The notes under the pieces are model-generated. The model was not told the DNA's origin and made no database searches. It saw only the letters and a program-made list of their open reading frames with translations. The translations under genes and the position numbers were made by a program. Below are positions 33,249 to 44,323 of a stretch of 64,000 bases of DNA, piece after piece. Positions within the stretch are counted from its first letter, which is position 1; each line of letters begins with the position of its first letter. Source of the DNA: Sistotremastrum niveocremeum HHB9708 (lineage: Eukaryota; Basidiomycota; Agaricomycetes; Sistotremastrales; Sistotremastraceae); contig KV419395.1 in NCBI GenBank assembly GCA_001630475.1, forward strand, positions 496,001 through 560,000. Reading direction: 5' to 3'.

Positions 33249-34681
33249 TCACCTTGTGTGCCACGGAAGTGGTCGAGTCCATCGTCTCCAAAATCGTAGT
33301 GATAGCCAACATAGACCAATGATAATGCTTAGATATAATCCCTTGCGGCGCCATTTTAACCAGAACAACACCGTTAAAGTACGCAAGAGATCACCAATAT
33401 GCCGTTGCCCACCACGGGGCGCAGGCTTGCCGTTCGAATTTTCAGCGGGATAGCCAAAGTAGGGATTCAGTGCTGAAAGCCGACTGATTGGTATAGGTAT
33501 CGAAGGGAGACTTGTTTTGCGGATTTGAGAGCCTCTCCGGTTCATTTTAACGGATTGCTTGATTGCCAGCGGGTTATCGAGCTCTTTGAGCGACGGCAAC
33601 GATCCGCCGTAGTCTATGTAATATCAGTACGGGAGGGTTTCTCTCAGATGCTGTTAGGAAATACCGCGGGGAAGACTTTCTTGTGGAATGTAGTCTAAGA
33701 TTTGTTCCGCGGATATGAAGTGCACCCTTGCTATGGCTGACGCCGGCAAGATATTTCTGAAAGTCAAAATGATTCAGTTCCTCATACTGACTTTTAAATG
33801 AGGGGCACAGACTTCAAGAAGCTCCAGGCACCAAGATACACCCAGGAGTAATTGATGACATACACTGAAACGAGTGTCAATCGTTTCTATCTCGACGTAC
33901 CTCCAAAGGACTGCCCCTACCTGCGCCGCATAAGTAGGGATAATGTGGGCCTATGTCCTTGAAGTACCAGCTGGCAATTTCAGACAACGCCTTGAAAATC
34001 AAACGTGTTTCAGTAAGGACAGTCTCGGAAATGTCATAATGCCGGCTTACCCAGTTTATATGTCTTACGGAAACGCCATCCAGATCTAGAACCCATACAA
34101 ACTGCAAATGAGGGGCCTCTTTCTCATTGATTTGATGAAGATAACGCCTTAAAAGTTCCAGCGAATTCATTATTGATAGTTTCAGCTGCTGGGTTGCGAA
34201 GCTTGTGTCTGGAAGACGCAGGAATAACAGAGGGTTTCCTAAGAAATCGGAAGATGGCCATGGAATACAATGGAATAATTCAATAGGGATAGGGAGAGCC
34301 GAGTCCTCAAAGTCGTGTCTTTGGGCCCTCCAAGAAAGCGTTCGTAGACATGCATCCAAAGCCTGGTCACGGTCAAAATTGTGTCTCTGCAAGCGTGTGA
34401 GATGGGAAATCTTCTCATAACCAACTAATAGTATACTCTGAGGATCCTAAATAGAGATCCTAATAAGATATGTGAGCAAGCCCGCGTTGGGCAGCACGGG
34501 AGCAGACCTCACCTTTATCAGACAGCCATTCATCCAGATAACCTTTCTGTTGTGCGTTGCCTCCAAATTTCTCCTCAAACGACTCCTTGATCTCTTTTTG
34601 AAGGTCTTCAAGTATATCAAGATTACGATTATACTGCTCAAGAAGGTTGTCGTGCTGCTGCCTGAGAACGTCGTGAGCCAT
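33249..34681 (-). CDS. CRAL-TRIO (Sec14-like) lipid-binding protein with C-terminal membrane anchor
   Basis: Exon 1 (34681-34513) gives MAHDVLRQQHDNLLEQYNRN and a coiled N-terminus. Further exons give RRHNFDRDQALDACLRTLSW (CRAL-TRIO N-terminal helices), then IPWPSSDFLGNPLLFLRLPD, LRRYLHQINEKEAPHLQFVW, VYVINYSWVYLGAWSFLKN and HFISAEQILDYIPQESLPRD, which fits the lipid-binding CRAL-TRIO fold with the usual DYGG turn (DYGGSLPSL). The tail ALNPYFGYP ... LLRTLTVLFWLKWRRKGLYL has a hydrophobic, Arg-flanked end that probably anchors it in the membrane. I recall close homologues in other mushrooms with the same tail. An intron at 33991-34050 is 60 nt with no in-frame stop. It starts 147 bp from the acyltransferase on the other strand. 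Confidence 0.85.
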
Positions 34682-34828
34682 AACGTTCGCACGTGATTTC
34701 CCCAGTACTTCTTACACTGGACTCGGAAACAGGCACGCTAGGCACGACTCTTGTCCATTCCCGTGGTTACACGTCAAGCTTAATTCTGAGTCCTTCACGA
34801 GCGCGCAATAGTGTTAGGGCAGGCCATC

Positions 34829-36968
34829 ATGGATAACCTGGTTCTTCATCGTGTTATTCGGCGAATGGCTAAGCTGGCCTTAGCGGGTTTCTACTCTGAG
34901 ATTCGCGTCATTGGAGAGGAGAATGTACCACGAGATGGGCCGCTCATAATGTGCGTTTCATATCACTCAGAATCAACGCGTCTAACGTTCTTGCAATAGA
35001 GTGAGCACGCATCATAACATGATGATAGACCCGAGCGTTCTGAGCTCTACATTCCCCCATAAACGACCACTACACTATTGGGCCAAGAGCGGCCTGTTCG
35101 TTAATCCTGTGGCTGGATATATACTCAAATCTGCTGGCAATATACCCGTCGATCGGAAGAGCAAAGATAACAAAGTGCTCTTTAAGGGTACTTTCGACTG
35201 CCTTGCAGGAAACCAGGCGGTGGCGCTGTTCCCTGAAGGTAGTGCATCATAACAGATTTCCATGTCAGTGATCTTATCTTTGACATAGGTACCTCTTATA
35301 CGGAATGTCGCATAATGCAAGTGAAAGATGGAGCGTCGTATGCCGCTCTGGAATATACCAAATGGATTGGGCAGAATGAGAATAAATCTACCAAGCCTCC
35401 AACTGTCGTGGTCGCCGGTATTACCTATACCAACAAATCTAAGTATCGAAGTCGCGTCGCAGTTGAGTGAGTATCCAAAATATTTACCTCTGACGTTGTC
35501 TAATTTCTTTAGGTTCGGTCCACCAATCTCAGTAGAGCGATATATGGAGCAATTCATGAGCGAGAAAGAAGGCGAGTCGAGAGCGGCAGCAAAGCGTCTC
35601 ACTAGAGACATCGAGCAGCTCATGATCGAGCTCACCATAAATGCAAAAGATTGGTTAGTATTTGCTCATTGGCTGTTGCATCGACTCATGGTTTTCGACA
35701 GGGAGACACTGTTCGCAGCCAGAATCGCTCGTGAACTTCTTTGGGAATCGAGTCCTCTGGATCTGGACGCATTCGTGAGCGCTTCTCAAACGTATGGAGA
35801 CCTTTCTTTCTTCTACACGATCTCATAAGTTTTCAGGCTTGTTGACCTCTTCTCAACGCCCGACATGGGGCCTGACTTCGAGAATATGAAACTTCAATTA
35901 CTGGCCTACGACTCTCTTTTGGAGTCCTCGCGTTTTACCAACTCTGATCTGGCTGCTCTCAAGCTCCCGTCAGCTCTCGATCCACGACGGACCATCACGG
36001 TACCAAGTCGACTGTGGACCCTGCTGACCCTCCTCCGTGATACTGTTGCGACATTTTTCTGGCTGCCACTTTTCATCTTCCCGCTCCTCATACATCTGCC
36101 CGTTTACATAACCGGACGCGTTGGTGGCAAATTTGCCGAAAATGAAGAGGAGACACAAGCACAGAACAAGATCGTGCTCGGATTTTTATTGACGCTTAAC
36201 ATTTACTCAACACTATTCCTCGGTCTCTGGTGGTTATTCTCGTTCAGCATCACAGGCGGCATCCTAGCTTTCACCTCGATATGGGGTCTCTCTCTATATC
36301 ATCGGAAGATCATTGACGAAAACTACTCTCGGTGAGCATTATCTCTTGAATACGGGTGAATATTATTGACTTGTCGTAGAATCAAGCGAATGATAGCGGC
36401 ATGGCGCGTGTTGGTCGGTGTTTGGATCCCGAGCCGTTGGGATATGTCGCTGCCTTCCTTGAAGCCATACACTACTCCATTTATTCCACCCGTCAGTCCA
36501 TGGATCGGCAGAGTGAACCCTGCAGATCTCAAGGCAGAAGAAGCGGCGTTCAACGCAAAGCGAAAGCGACCACGTGGACCTCCGTCACGGAGACTCGTAC
36601 GGCATGTCCTGAATGCTCGACTGAATGCTGCCCAAGCGCTGGGTGCAGTCCTCCGGGATATCGAGAAATCAGGACTGAATGTGAGAGCGTCGAGCCACCT
36701 CGCTCGTCAATTTGGCGGAAAAGTCGAGGAAAGAGATATTTATGAGGAGAACGGCTCAAAGGATGGTGTGCTGTCGCTGAGAGAGCCCAGCGGATGGAGA
36801 GCCGCGAAGGAAGTGGTTGCCTTCTTGAGGGAGAAAGGGGCCAAGATTGGCGCTCTCGAGGAGATACCAGACAACGATTGGGCTGTTGTAAGCAGTGACG
36901 GCGAGGGTGAGGCTGAAGAGCAGGACGACAAGAAAGAGGACGTGGTTTGGGTTCAGAACCATACTTGA
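34829..36968 (+). CDS. Glycerol-3-phosphate acyltransferase (Gat1/Sct1-like)
   Basis: First step of glycerolipid synthesis: acylates glycerol-3-phosphate (or DHAP) at the ER. The N-terminus MDNLVLHRVIRRMAKLALAG runs into FYSEIRVIGEENVPRDGPLI. The catalytic HX4D motif reads STHHNMMIDP, formed across the first intron. FVNPVAGYILKSAGNIPVDR and the ALFPEGTSY motif follow. A cytosolic region (VVVAGITYTNKSKYRSRVAV, ISVERYMEQFMSEKEGESRA) comes next. Two clear membrane pairs follow: LWTLLTLLRDTVATFFWLPL / FIFPLLIHLPVYI and GFLLTLNIYSTLFLGLWWLF / SITGGILAFTSIWGLSLYHR. A long charged cytosolic tail ends DDKKEDVVWVQNHT at 36968. Layout matches fungal dual G3P/DHAP acyltransferases. Neighbouring CRAL-TRIO and ADCK1/MCP2-like genes also act on lipids. 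Confidence 0.92.
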
Positions 36969-37308
36969 GGTTGCTTGATTATATTTTCCTTGAATTTGCT
37001 TCCGCGTTCGCTTATTTTCCGAGTCGGGACCCTTGAAAGTTGTTGACTCAGCATGACATCATTGACTTTCCTTTTTGGGTGAAAGGCACGCCACTGTGCG
37101 ACAGAAGACGTGCTAAAACAGCTCAGGTGCTGATTATTCAGCATTGCATCTTCAAAGAACTCGTTCCAGAGAGTCGCAAGAGCCAAACCGACAAAACACG
37201 GCGTTCTCATTCATGGCACGATGACCGACACAAACAGGCACAAATATTGCTCCCGGTCCCTTCTCGAGCTCGAAATGCGAACCATGACACTTAACCCTTC
37301 CCTTTCCC

Positions 37309-38903
37309 ATGACTGCTCCCTCCTCAAACGTCTCACGAGATACCAGTATACTGAAGCCTTTGCAACCTGAAAAAGTGCAGATATATGGGACTCATGACGT
37401 AGATGACGCCGTGAGCCGTACTTTTTGGAAAAATCGCGTAAAGTAGGTACCAGCCGTCGCGTTTTCAGAATGCCCAGTTCTCATTGACATAGGAATTTTC
37501 AATTCTTATGGTTCGCGGTGATCATGGGTCTGTCGTTCAACAACTTGCTACATCTGAAAACTGAATGATCGTCAAAGCCAACGGAATCATTCCGACTACG
37601 CTGTCCCACTTCATCGTCGGGAGTACAACCCTTCCATTGCGAATAGTCGCTCTTACGTTGTGGCTCAACAACTTCGCATGGTTCATCTTCTTTGTCTGCC
37701 TGACAATCGCGAGATATATCATCCACCCCTCATCCTGGCGCGCCGCCTTCAACCACCCTGTTTTGACGCTCTACATTGCCACATTCCCAATGGGTTTAGG
37801 AGTAAGGTCAAATGCTTGAAAGTTCTCCACGAGCTGACGTCAGTTCAACCGTAGACCATCATCAGCGGGGCCGTTCCTATTATCCATACGGGCTTCAACT
37901 TTGGCGGTCGCTCGTTCATCTATGTTCTCTGGGCTTTCTGGTGGCTCGATGTTGTAATATCTGTCGTTATCACCTTTGTTGCACTTTATTTTATGTGAGC
38001 GCGCTCCTTTTCTCCAACTTGTCCATCTGAGACAGCCATAGGATTACTCACTTTGAGTACGAGGTCGAAAAACTGAGCTCCGCGTGGATATTTCCATTCG
38101 TAAGTATCGGTATATAATATGTTGGCATATTTCTGAGCCAAGTCTCAAGGTTACTATGACAGTCGCGTCCAGCGTTGGCAACGTAGTCTCCGCTCCTCTT
38201 GCCACCTATTCGCGCTCTCATGCTTGGCTGACTATTATCATCTCCTTAATTCTTGTCATTGTCGGATTCGCCTTAGCCTGGAACTTGATCAGCGCCTTCT
38301 TCCAGCGCATGATATTTTATGGAATGCCGCCCATATCTCAGGCCATGCAAGCTTTCTTCCCAATGGGCGCCATCGCTCAAACCGGGTATAGTTTATCGGT
38401 CCTTGCACCGAATTTTGAAAGCCAATTACCTTTCGATCATGGAGACTCGACTTTTCTTCGTTCTCCTGCGACCGGACCCACACTCTTCGCCATCACTCTT
38501 GCTGCTGCTTTCGTCCTATGGATTTTGGGTGCCGCCTGGATCATCTTTGCCCTCATGAGCATATATTATGCAGCAAAGACCGATTCGATCAAGTTCGGAC
38601 CTTCCTGGTGGGGGCTGATTTTCCCTAACGTTCGTTCTTCGACACTGCGATTCATTGATATACTAAAATTCAGTACAGGGAGTTTATGCCAATTTCACAG
38701 TGCAACTGGGGAATCTGTTGGACTCCAATGTCTTCCGAATTCTTGGGGCTATATGGACCTGCTTGACCATCGCGGTTTGGGCCTACATAGCTGCTCGGAC
38801 GCTTTACTCTCACGTTCGGGAAGAAATTGGGTTTATTCGATTGCGCTTACATGCACGGAAAACCGGTCATGACGCTAATAGAGCAGTAAAAGAAACCGCA
38901 TGA
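37309..38903 (+). CDS. SSU1-like transporter of the TDT family (sulfite/malate type)
   Basis: Seven exons: 37309-37442, 37493-37527, 37578-37801, 37855-37994, 38042-38099, 38150-38629 and 38679-38903; 431 residues. About ten hydrophobic segments: FQFLWFAVIMANGIIPTTL, IVALTLWLNNFAWFIFFVCL, HPVLTLYIATFPMGLGTIIS, SFIYVLWAFWWLDVVISVVI, TMTVASSVGNVVSAPLATYS, WLTIIISLILVIVGFALAWN, AFFPMGAIAQTGYSLSVL, ITLAAAFVLWILGAAWIIFA, GPSWWGLIFPNGVYANFTVQ and FRILGAIWTCLTIAVWAYI. FPMG occurs twice, as in SSU1, a plasma-membrane sulfite efflux pump of the TDT/SLAC1 superfamily. The first helix has MANG where SSU1 proteins usually have MGTG. Substrate is inferred only: sulfite or a dicarboxylate. Confidence 0.85.
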
Positions 38904-39088
38904 TACACCCATGTAAACTACTGTAAAATTAATTCATAGTTTCGCACCCACGTCCCTCTCGTTTACCCCGCCGGCTAATCACATGGGCCTGCTCGGCCTG
39001 CTTCCCGGCGACTTGAACCAAATGGATTACCGACTGGGGAGGCCCCTCTCTCGCCAGCCCTTAAGCTTGCACGGACGATCTCAATCTC

Positions 39089-40690
39089 ATGAAGGCGTTT
39101 GTTCTGAACAGCTATGCGCACCCATCTAAGTTGGCTCTTGCGCAGGACGCCCCAGAGCCAACTCCGGGACCGAATGAAGTGATTGTGGAAATCTATTCGG
39201 CTGCTCTTAATTTCTTCGATGTATGCTATACATATCAGGATGCATCTGACTGTCGATCATAACAAGCAAGATAGATTCTGCAAGCCCAAGGAAAATACCA
39301 GTCACAGCCTCCTTTCCCTTTTGTATTAGGTGCCGAATTGGCTGGGAGGATCGCGAAACATTCGCCTATTCCGAAAGGCTGTCCGTTCAAAGCAGGGGGT
39401 GAGTCTTCGAAATCTGGTCATTATCGTAAAAGTTCTGACTAAAAGAGAACAGACAGAGTGTTCGGACAAGCTCAAGGCTGTTATGCAGAGCGAGTGGCAA
39501 CCGATTACCGTGTCTTGCATCCTGTTCCTAAAGGCATGGTGCGTGGACATCCAGTGCACATATTTATGGGCACGTGTTTATGCGTGGATAGAGTCTTGAT
39601 GAGGCAGCGGGTCTTTATGTGACATGGCCGACCAGCTATGAGGTGCGATCCACCAGACCAAGACATACTCGACGTCATTAACTTCGAAATCTCGACAGGG
39701 CTTGGTTGGGCGGGCAGAACTGAAAGCTGGGGAGTGGGTGCTGGTTACTGCTGGGGCTGGGGGAGTTGGTTTAGCTGCGGTACAGATTGCTAAAGGTCAG
39801 CGGAGAGCTCAAATCTGGTCTCCGTGCTAACTCTTGAGTTCGTTCAGCCTTGGGGGCCAAAGTCATTGCAACGGCAGGTTCTCCAGAGAAATTGGAAGTC
39901 TGCAAAAGGGTTGGTGGAGCAGACTATGCTGTTGATTACACCAAGGAGGGATGGCAAAAAGAAGTGCTCAAAATCACTAAAGGAAAGGGCGTCGGTGCGT
40001 TTCGTGGAGTTGATCGGGTGCCAAGGAGCTCAGTCAGGTCTATAGATGTCATATATGATCCTGTGGGGCGAATACGAGGTAATTTTGGTTGCCCATGCCT
40101 TTGAACTTTAATTATTGACTCAGTAATGATACAGAAAGCTTGAAATGTATCAGTTGGAAGGGCCGAGCTATCGTCGTCGGATTTGCTGGAGGAGAAATTG
40201 AGAAGGTATGCTGCGTTATTTTGACTTAGTCTACATTTTTTGACCGTGAATCTAGCTGCCACTCAACCTTGTCTTGCTCAAGAACATATCTATCGTTGGT
40301 ATGTATCCCCACCGTCTATGCTGATGGCTTCTTATTGATGGAGGTGTTCAGGCCTGCATTGGGGTGCATATGAAAGTGCGTTTTCTCAACGCAATTTTTT
40401 CCTGACGGGTTTAGCTGATGTCTTGAAAAGAATTTGAGCCACCCCATGTGCCGAAAGTATGGAAGGAATTGTTCAAGTAAGTTTGCACTTCAGTCCCATG
40501 GCCACAGTCGATTTTCTCATATATCTATAGCTTGTTTGAATCTGGTCGAGTGAAGCCTATTAATTATGACAAGGTGTGGAAACTCGAGGAAGTACCGGCG
40601 GGTCTGGGTTCACTGGAGAAGAGAGAAACATGGGGGAAAGCTGTTGTCCGTGTCAGAGAAGACGACCTTGATCAGAAAGCTAAACTGTAA
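39089..40690 (+). CDS. NAD(P)H-dependent quinone oxidoreductase (MDR superfamily)
   Basis: A zinc-free medium-chain reductase. Many short exons give MKAFVLNSYAHPSKLALAQD, VIVEIYSAALNFFDILQAQG, PFVLGAELAGRIAKHSPIPK, RVFGQAQGCYAERVA, SLDEAAGLYVTWPTSYEGLV, VLVTAGAGGVGLAAVQIAKA (the AxxGxxG NADPH motif), ALGAKVIATAGSPEKLEVCK, GVDVIYDPVGRIRESLKCIS, AIVVGFAGGEIEKLPLNLVL, LLKNISIVGLHWGAYEKFEP and a C-terminus ending DQKAKL. I followed the frame over all junctions. The catalytic zinc Cys/His residues of alcohol dehydrogenases are absent, as usual for quinone oxidoreductases. Probable role: two-electron reduction of quinones or related carbonyls in the cytosol or mitochondria. Confidence 0.92.
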
Positions 40691-40846
40691 TTACCGACGA
40701 TAACAGCCATGATTCAGGCTCACCTGGGGTTTCGTCTTCTGCATTAACGTAGTTAGTACTGTGCAGGAGCCTAGAGGAGCGATCAGGGGTAATCAGGGCT
40801 GCCCCGGCTACTTCCGCTTTATCAACGTCTGCTAGCTTGTCGCTGA

Positions 40847-43247
40847 ATGCGTCCTTTTCTACGTCAGACGCTGAGATTTAAACACCGTTTCACTCAGTGG
40901 CGACAGACACGAACTTTCTTCATCAACAGTGTCACAGCTATCCCAAAGAGATGGCTATTTTATTCAGGATCACTTGTGCTTGTGCCAACAACTGGACTTG
41001 TAGCCTATGACAATGTCGAGTCCGTTCGACATACGTCAATTGCAATGGAACGTTCTGCACGCATAGGCAACGCAGCCATCATGTCTGTTATAGACTACAA
41101 ACGGACATTTGCCCAAGCCTATCCGTCAAAAGAAGCTGAGCGAGAGGCGATTTCTCATTGTCATACTCGTTCGTGAGTGATCCGTTCAACTGCAGAATTT
41201 AGACTTATACGCCGTGGAAACTTTTTAGGGCAAAGCGTACACTTCGAGCCTTGCTGAAAAATGGAGGAATTTATATTAAATTGGGGCAACATGTGTCGAG
41301 TCTGTGCGTGTCTCTTTTATAATACTCTTTCCTTCATCATACTGACCATCTCCAGCATCGTCATCCCTCGGGAATGGACATCAGTTATGAGAGTTCTTCA
41401 AGATCAATGTGAACCGACACCATACACGGATGTGGAACAACTATTTCTTTCGGACACGGGCCACTCAATATCTGAACTGTTTGATGATTTCGATCCGGTG
41501 CCGATAGGAGTAGCAAGTTTAGCTCAAGTCCACGTTGGGAGGCACAAACAGACTGGCCAAGCGGTTGCTGTCAAACTTCAACACCCTCATCTTGCTGAAT
41601 TCACAGAGGTAGACATGAAAATGGTTGAATTCACCCTTGGTTTGTACTCGACGTTCCTTCCGACACTCCTTCAGATACTTCGATCTAAAATGCATCATCC
41701 GTAGATTGGGTCAAATACTTCTTCCCCGAGTTTGAGTTTACTTGGCTTGGAGAGGAAATGCGAGAAAATATTCCCAAAGAGATGAATTTCGTGGTGGAGG
41801 CTGGAAACGCTGCGAAAGCCGTCTCTAATTTTGCCCATACTAAGACCAGTCTCTATATTCCCGAAGTTATCTATGCGTCGAAGCGTGTGCTGATAATGGA
41901 GTACATCAAGGTAAGCCTACCCCGGATTACATTGTCAGAGGGGATTTCTCAGTATCTTATCTTCTAGGGTGGTCGGGTTGACGACAAAGAGTTTCTCTTA
42001 AACCATAACATTGATCGCAATAAAGTTGCCCTAGAGCTGCAACGGATATTCTCACAAATGGTTCATCTTGACGGCTGGTTCCATGCGGTATGTATCTCAA
42101 TATATATGATAGGTGTAGACGACTAAACCCCTTTTTAGGACCCGCATCCAGGTCAGTTCAGTGTCCCATAGTAAAGCACCGGCTCATCGATCACAGGAAA
42201 TCTTCTCATACGTCCTTCACCCCCGCACTCAAGATCACCGTACAACTTCGAGATCGTCCTTCTAGACCACGGCCTTTATTTTGACATTAACGAGGAGCTT
42301 CGAATCGATTATAGTAAACTATGGCTATCACTTATTGCCAGAGATTCTTCTGCGACAAGAGCCGAGCGTCGGAAATATGCTCAATTAGTTGGAAACATTG
42401 GACCTGAGTTGGTGTGCAGTACAACCTCCTGGACAACGTTTGAAAATCTGATAACTTTACAGTATCCCGTTTTCGAGACTGCTATCACAGGGCGTATAGC
42501 TATGGCAGGAACGGGGGATGATGGATCTCAAAATCCCGATCCGTCCTCTTCTGCCACCCAACGTGCTCAAAGCATGTTGGACTTTTTACCCCAAACGGAG
42601 GAGGAACTGGATATCATTCGAGATACGGTGGTCAACCAGGAAGGGCTGGTCGAATCTGTGTTTGAATTGCTTAGAAAGGTTCCCCGGCGAGTCCTGATGA
42701 TATTGAAATTGGTACGATTCATCGCTCCTCTAGGGCTGCATTTGCTAATGTGATGTAGAACGATCTTACAAGGTAATGACGGCTTGATAGGCTTCGTGAA
42801 GATACTCATGTTCTCCCAATATAGGAACCTTGATCATTCCTTAGACACAACGCATTCAAAGGTATTAGATATTTCATCTTTGCTTTTCGCACCTGATTTT
42901 CGTAGTCAAGGATCTTCATTATTACGGCGCGATACTGTAGCCGAGCAGTATGGGAAGCCAACACATCTCGTTTGTGGAAAGACACACGACTGAGCAGCCT
43001 TGTTAGTCCAACTATGTGGAGGCGATGGAGTATAGCATGGTGGTGGGTCTCGTTTACTGTTTCAATGCGTTATATCTGACTTTCACCTAGGAACTATGAG
43101 ATGATATGGACTGGGTTGCGCGTGGTAGAAATCTGGATGGACTTCGAAGCGTCCTTGGCAAAGGCTCGGATGTGGTGGTCAGGTTTGGTCCAAGGTGGAT
43201 TCAAAAGAGCACATTTAGCAGCTGCTGGTGTGGGGCATTTAGCATGA
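40847..43247 (+). CDS. ADCK1/MCP2-type UbiB-family protein
   Basis: UbiB/ABC1 atypical kinase-like protein; the ADCK1/MCP2 branch sits at the inner mitochondrial membrane and is linked to lipid homeostasis. The N-terminus MRPFLRQTLRFKHRFTQWRQ is basic (presequence-like), followed by a hydrophobic stretch (RWLFYSGSLVLVPTTGLVAY). Family motifs: KNGGIYIKLGQHVSSL (KxGQ), PIGVASLAQVHVG (A-rich loop), AVAVKLQHP (VAVK Lys), WFHADPHPGN and VLLDHGLYFDI (the DHG version of DFG, common in ADCK1). Later exons give ELLRKVPRRVLMILKLNDLT and a C-terminus ending AGVGHLA (stop 43245-43247). About 11 short introns. All hallmark residues are present. Confidence 0.9.
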
Positions 43248-43363
43248 GTAGATTATGGATTCAAGATGCAGACTAATTGTTACAGTAGTAGGTGTAATGT
43301 AATATGAACATAATACAACAAAGCAATTGAATTAGAGGCGTACTCGTGATCTCAGGAAACAGA

Positions 43364-44068
43364 TCAGAGGTCCTTGATGAGGTTGTCGATAGTTTCCACG
43401 GAACTCTTGATCAGTTGCCACTGGAGAAATTCAGCGCACGCACGCGAGACAGAATGGAACTGTAGGTGTACCTGTTCTGGAGTAAGCGATATGCCCTTTT
43501 TGCCAGGTTTTTCATCTCCATCATTGCCGTAATATTCGCGAATATCAATGAGGGCTTTGCCTGCACACAGTGAGCAGACCAATAAACCGCATAAACTATG
43601 CGTACCTTTGAATGATCGGACTGTGAGCCTTCGCTTACTGCCAAGCTCGATATATTTGTCGCCTTCGCTTGACGTTTTGATGTCATCGGACGATGCTGAG
43701 TGGCTTGTATCTTTTGTTTTCTGAATAGTGTGATTGTTTGAGGAAGAGGTAAGATGTACAGAACAGCGATTGAACCACCTTCGAAGGAGCAGGCTCCTCT
43801 TTCGAAGACGCGTCGTCCTGTGTGTTGAAGAAGGGTTAGCTCGCGTTGGAGGTGTCTAAGACGCGCCGTTCACCTCTTTAGTGCCATCATTGCCGCCATC
43901 TGACGCAGATTCCCTTTCAGCTGCTTCAGATTGTTGCTTCTTCTATGTGAGACACCGGTTTCATGAGAGTGGTGACAATCAGAAAGGGTGAACGCGCACC
44001 TTCCGGGGTTTTTTGTCAGTAGATATCTCCTTGTCATCAGAATCAGTAGGTGAAGATTTTCTTTTCAT
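43364..44068 (-). CDS. SUB1: Transcriptional coactivator PC4/SUB1
   Basis: Six exons: 44068-44000, 43942-43874, 43817-43779, 43720-43606, 43560-43472 and 43420-43364; 438 nt, 145 residues. The N-terminal half is charged and disordered with a basic NLS-like start (MKRKSSPTDSDDKE ... DKKPRKKKQQSE). The PC4 ssDNA-binding domain follows: YIELGSKRRLTVRSFKGKAL, IDIREYYGNDGDEKPGKKGI, SLTPEQWQLIKSSVETIDNL. The basic/aromatic pattern and GKKGISL loop are those of PC4. It works in the nucleus on RNA polymerase II transcription and DNA-damage response. It lies head-to-head with TOM1, 255 bp between start codons. Confidence 0.95.
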
Positions 44069-44323
44069 TTGTGGAGGTGTATAGGCTTGAATTTGCGTGA
44101 AAGTTCAGTGAATGCAGTCACGGTGGACACGCGTCGGAGTTTCAATAACACCCTAACCTTTCCTAATCGCGAGTCAATTTCATTACGCGGTTCCGTATTA
44201 CCTCGAACGTAAACCGCGACCACTGCCCTTGGAACGGTGGCCGCTCACTCAATCCAGTCTGAGCAATGCTCATAAGCGCGAAGTCGACGAGGAGGGTGGC
44301 TCCCCCAGTGAGTCCAACATTCG

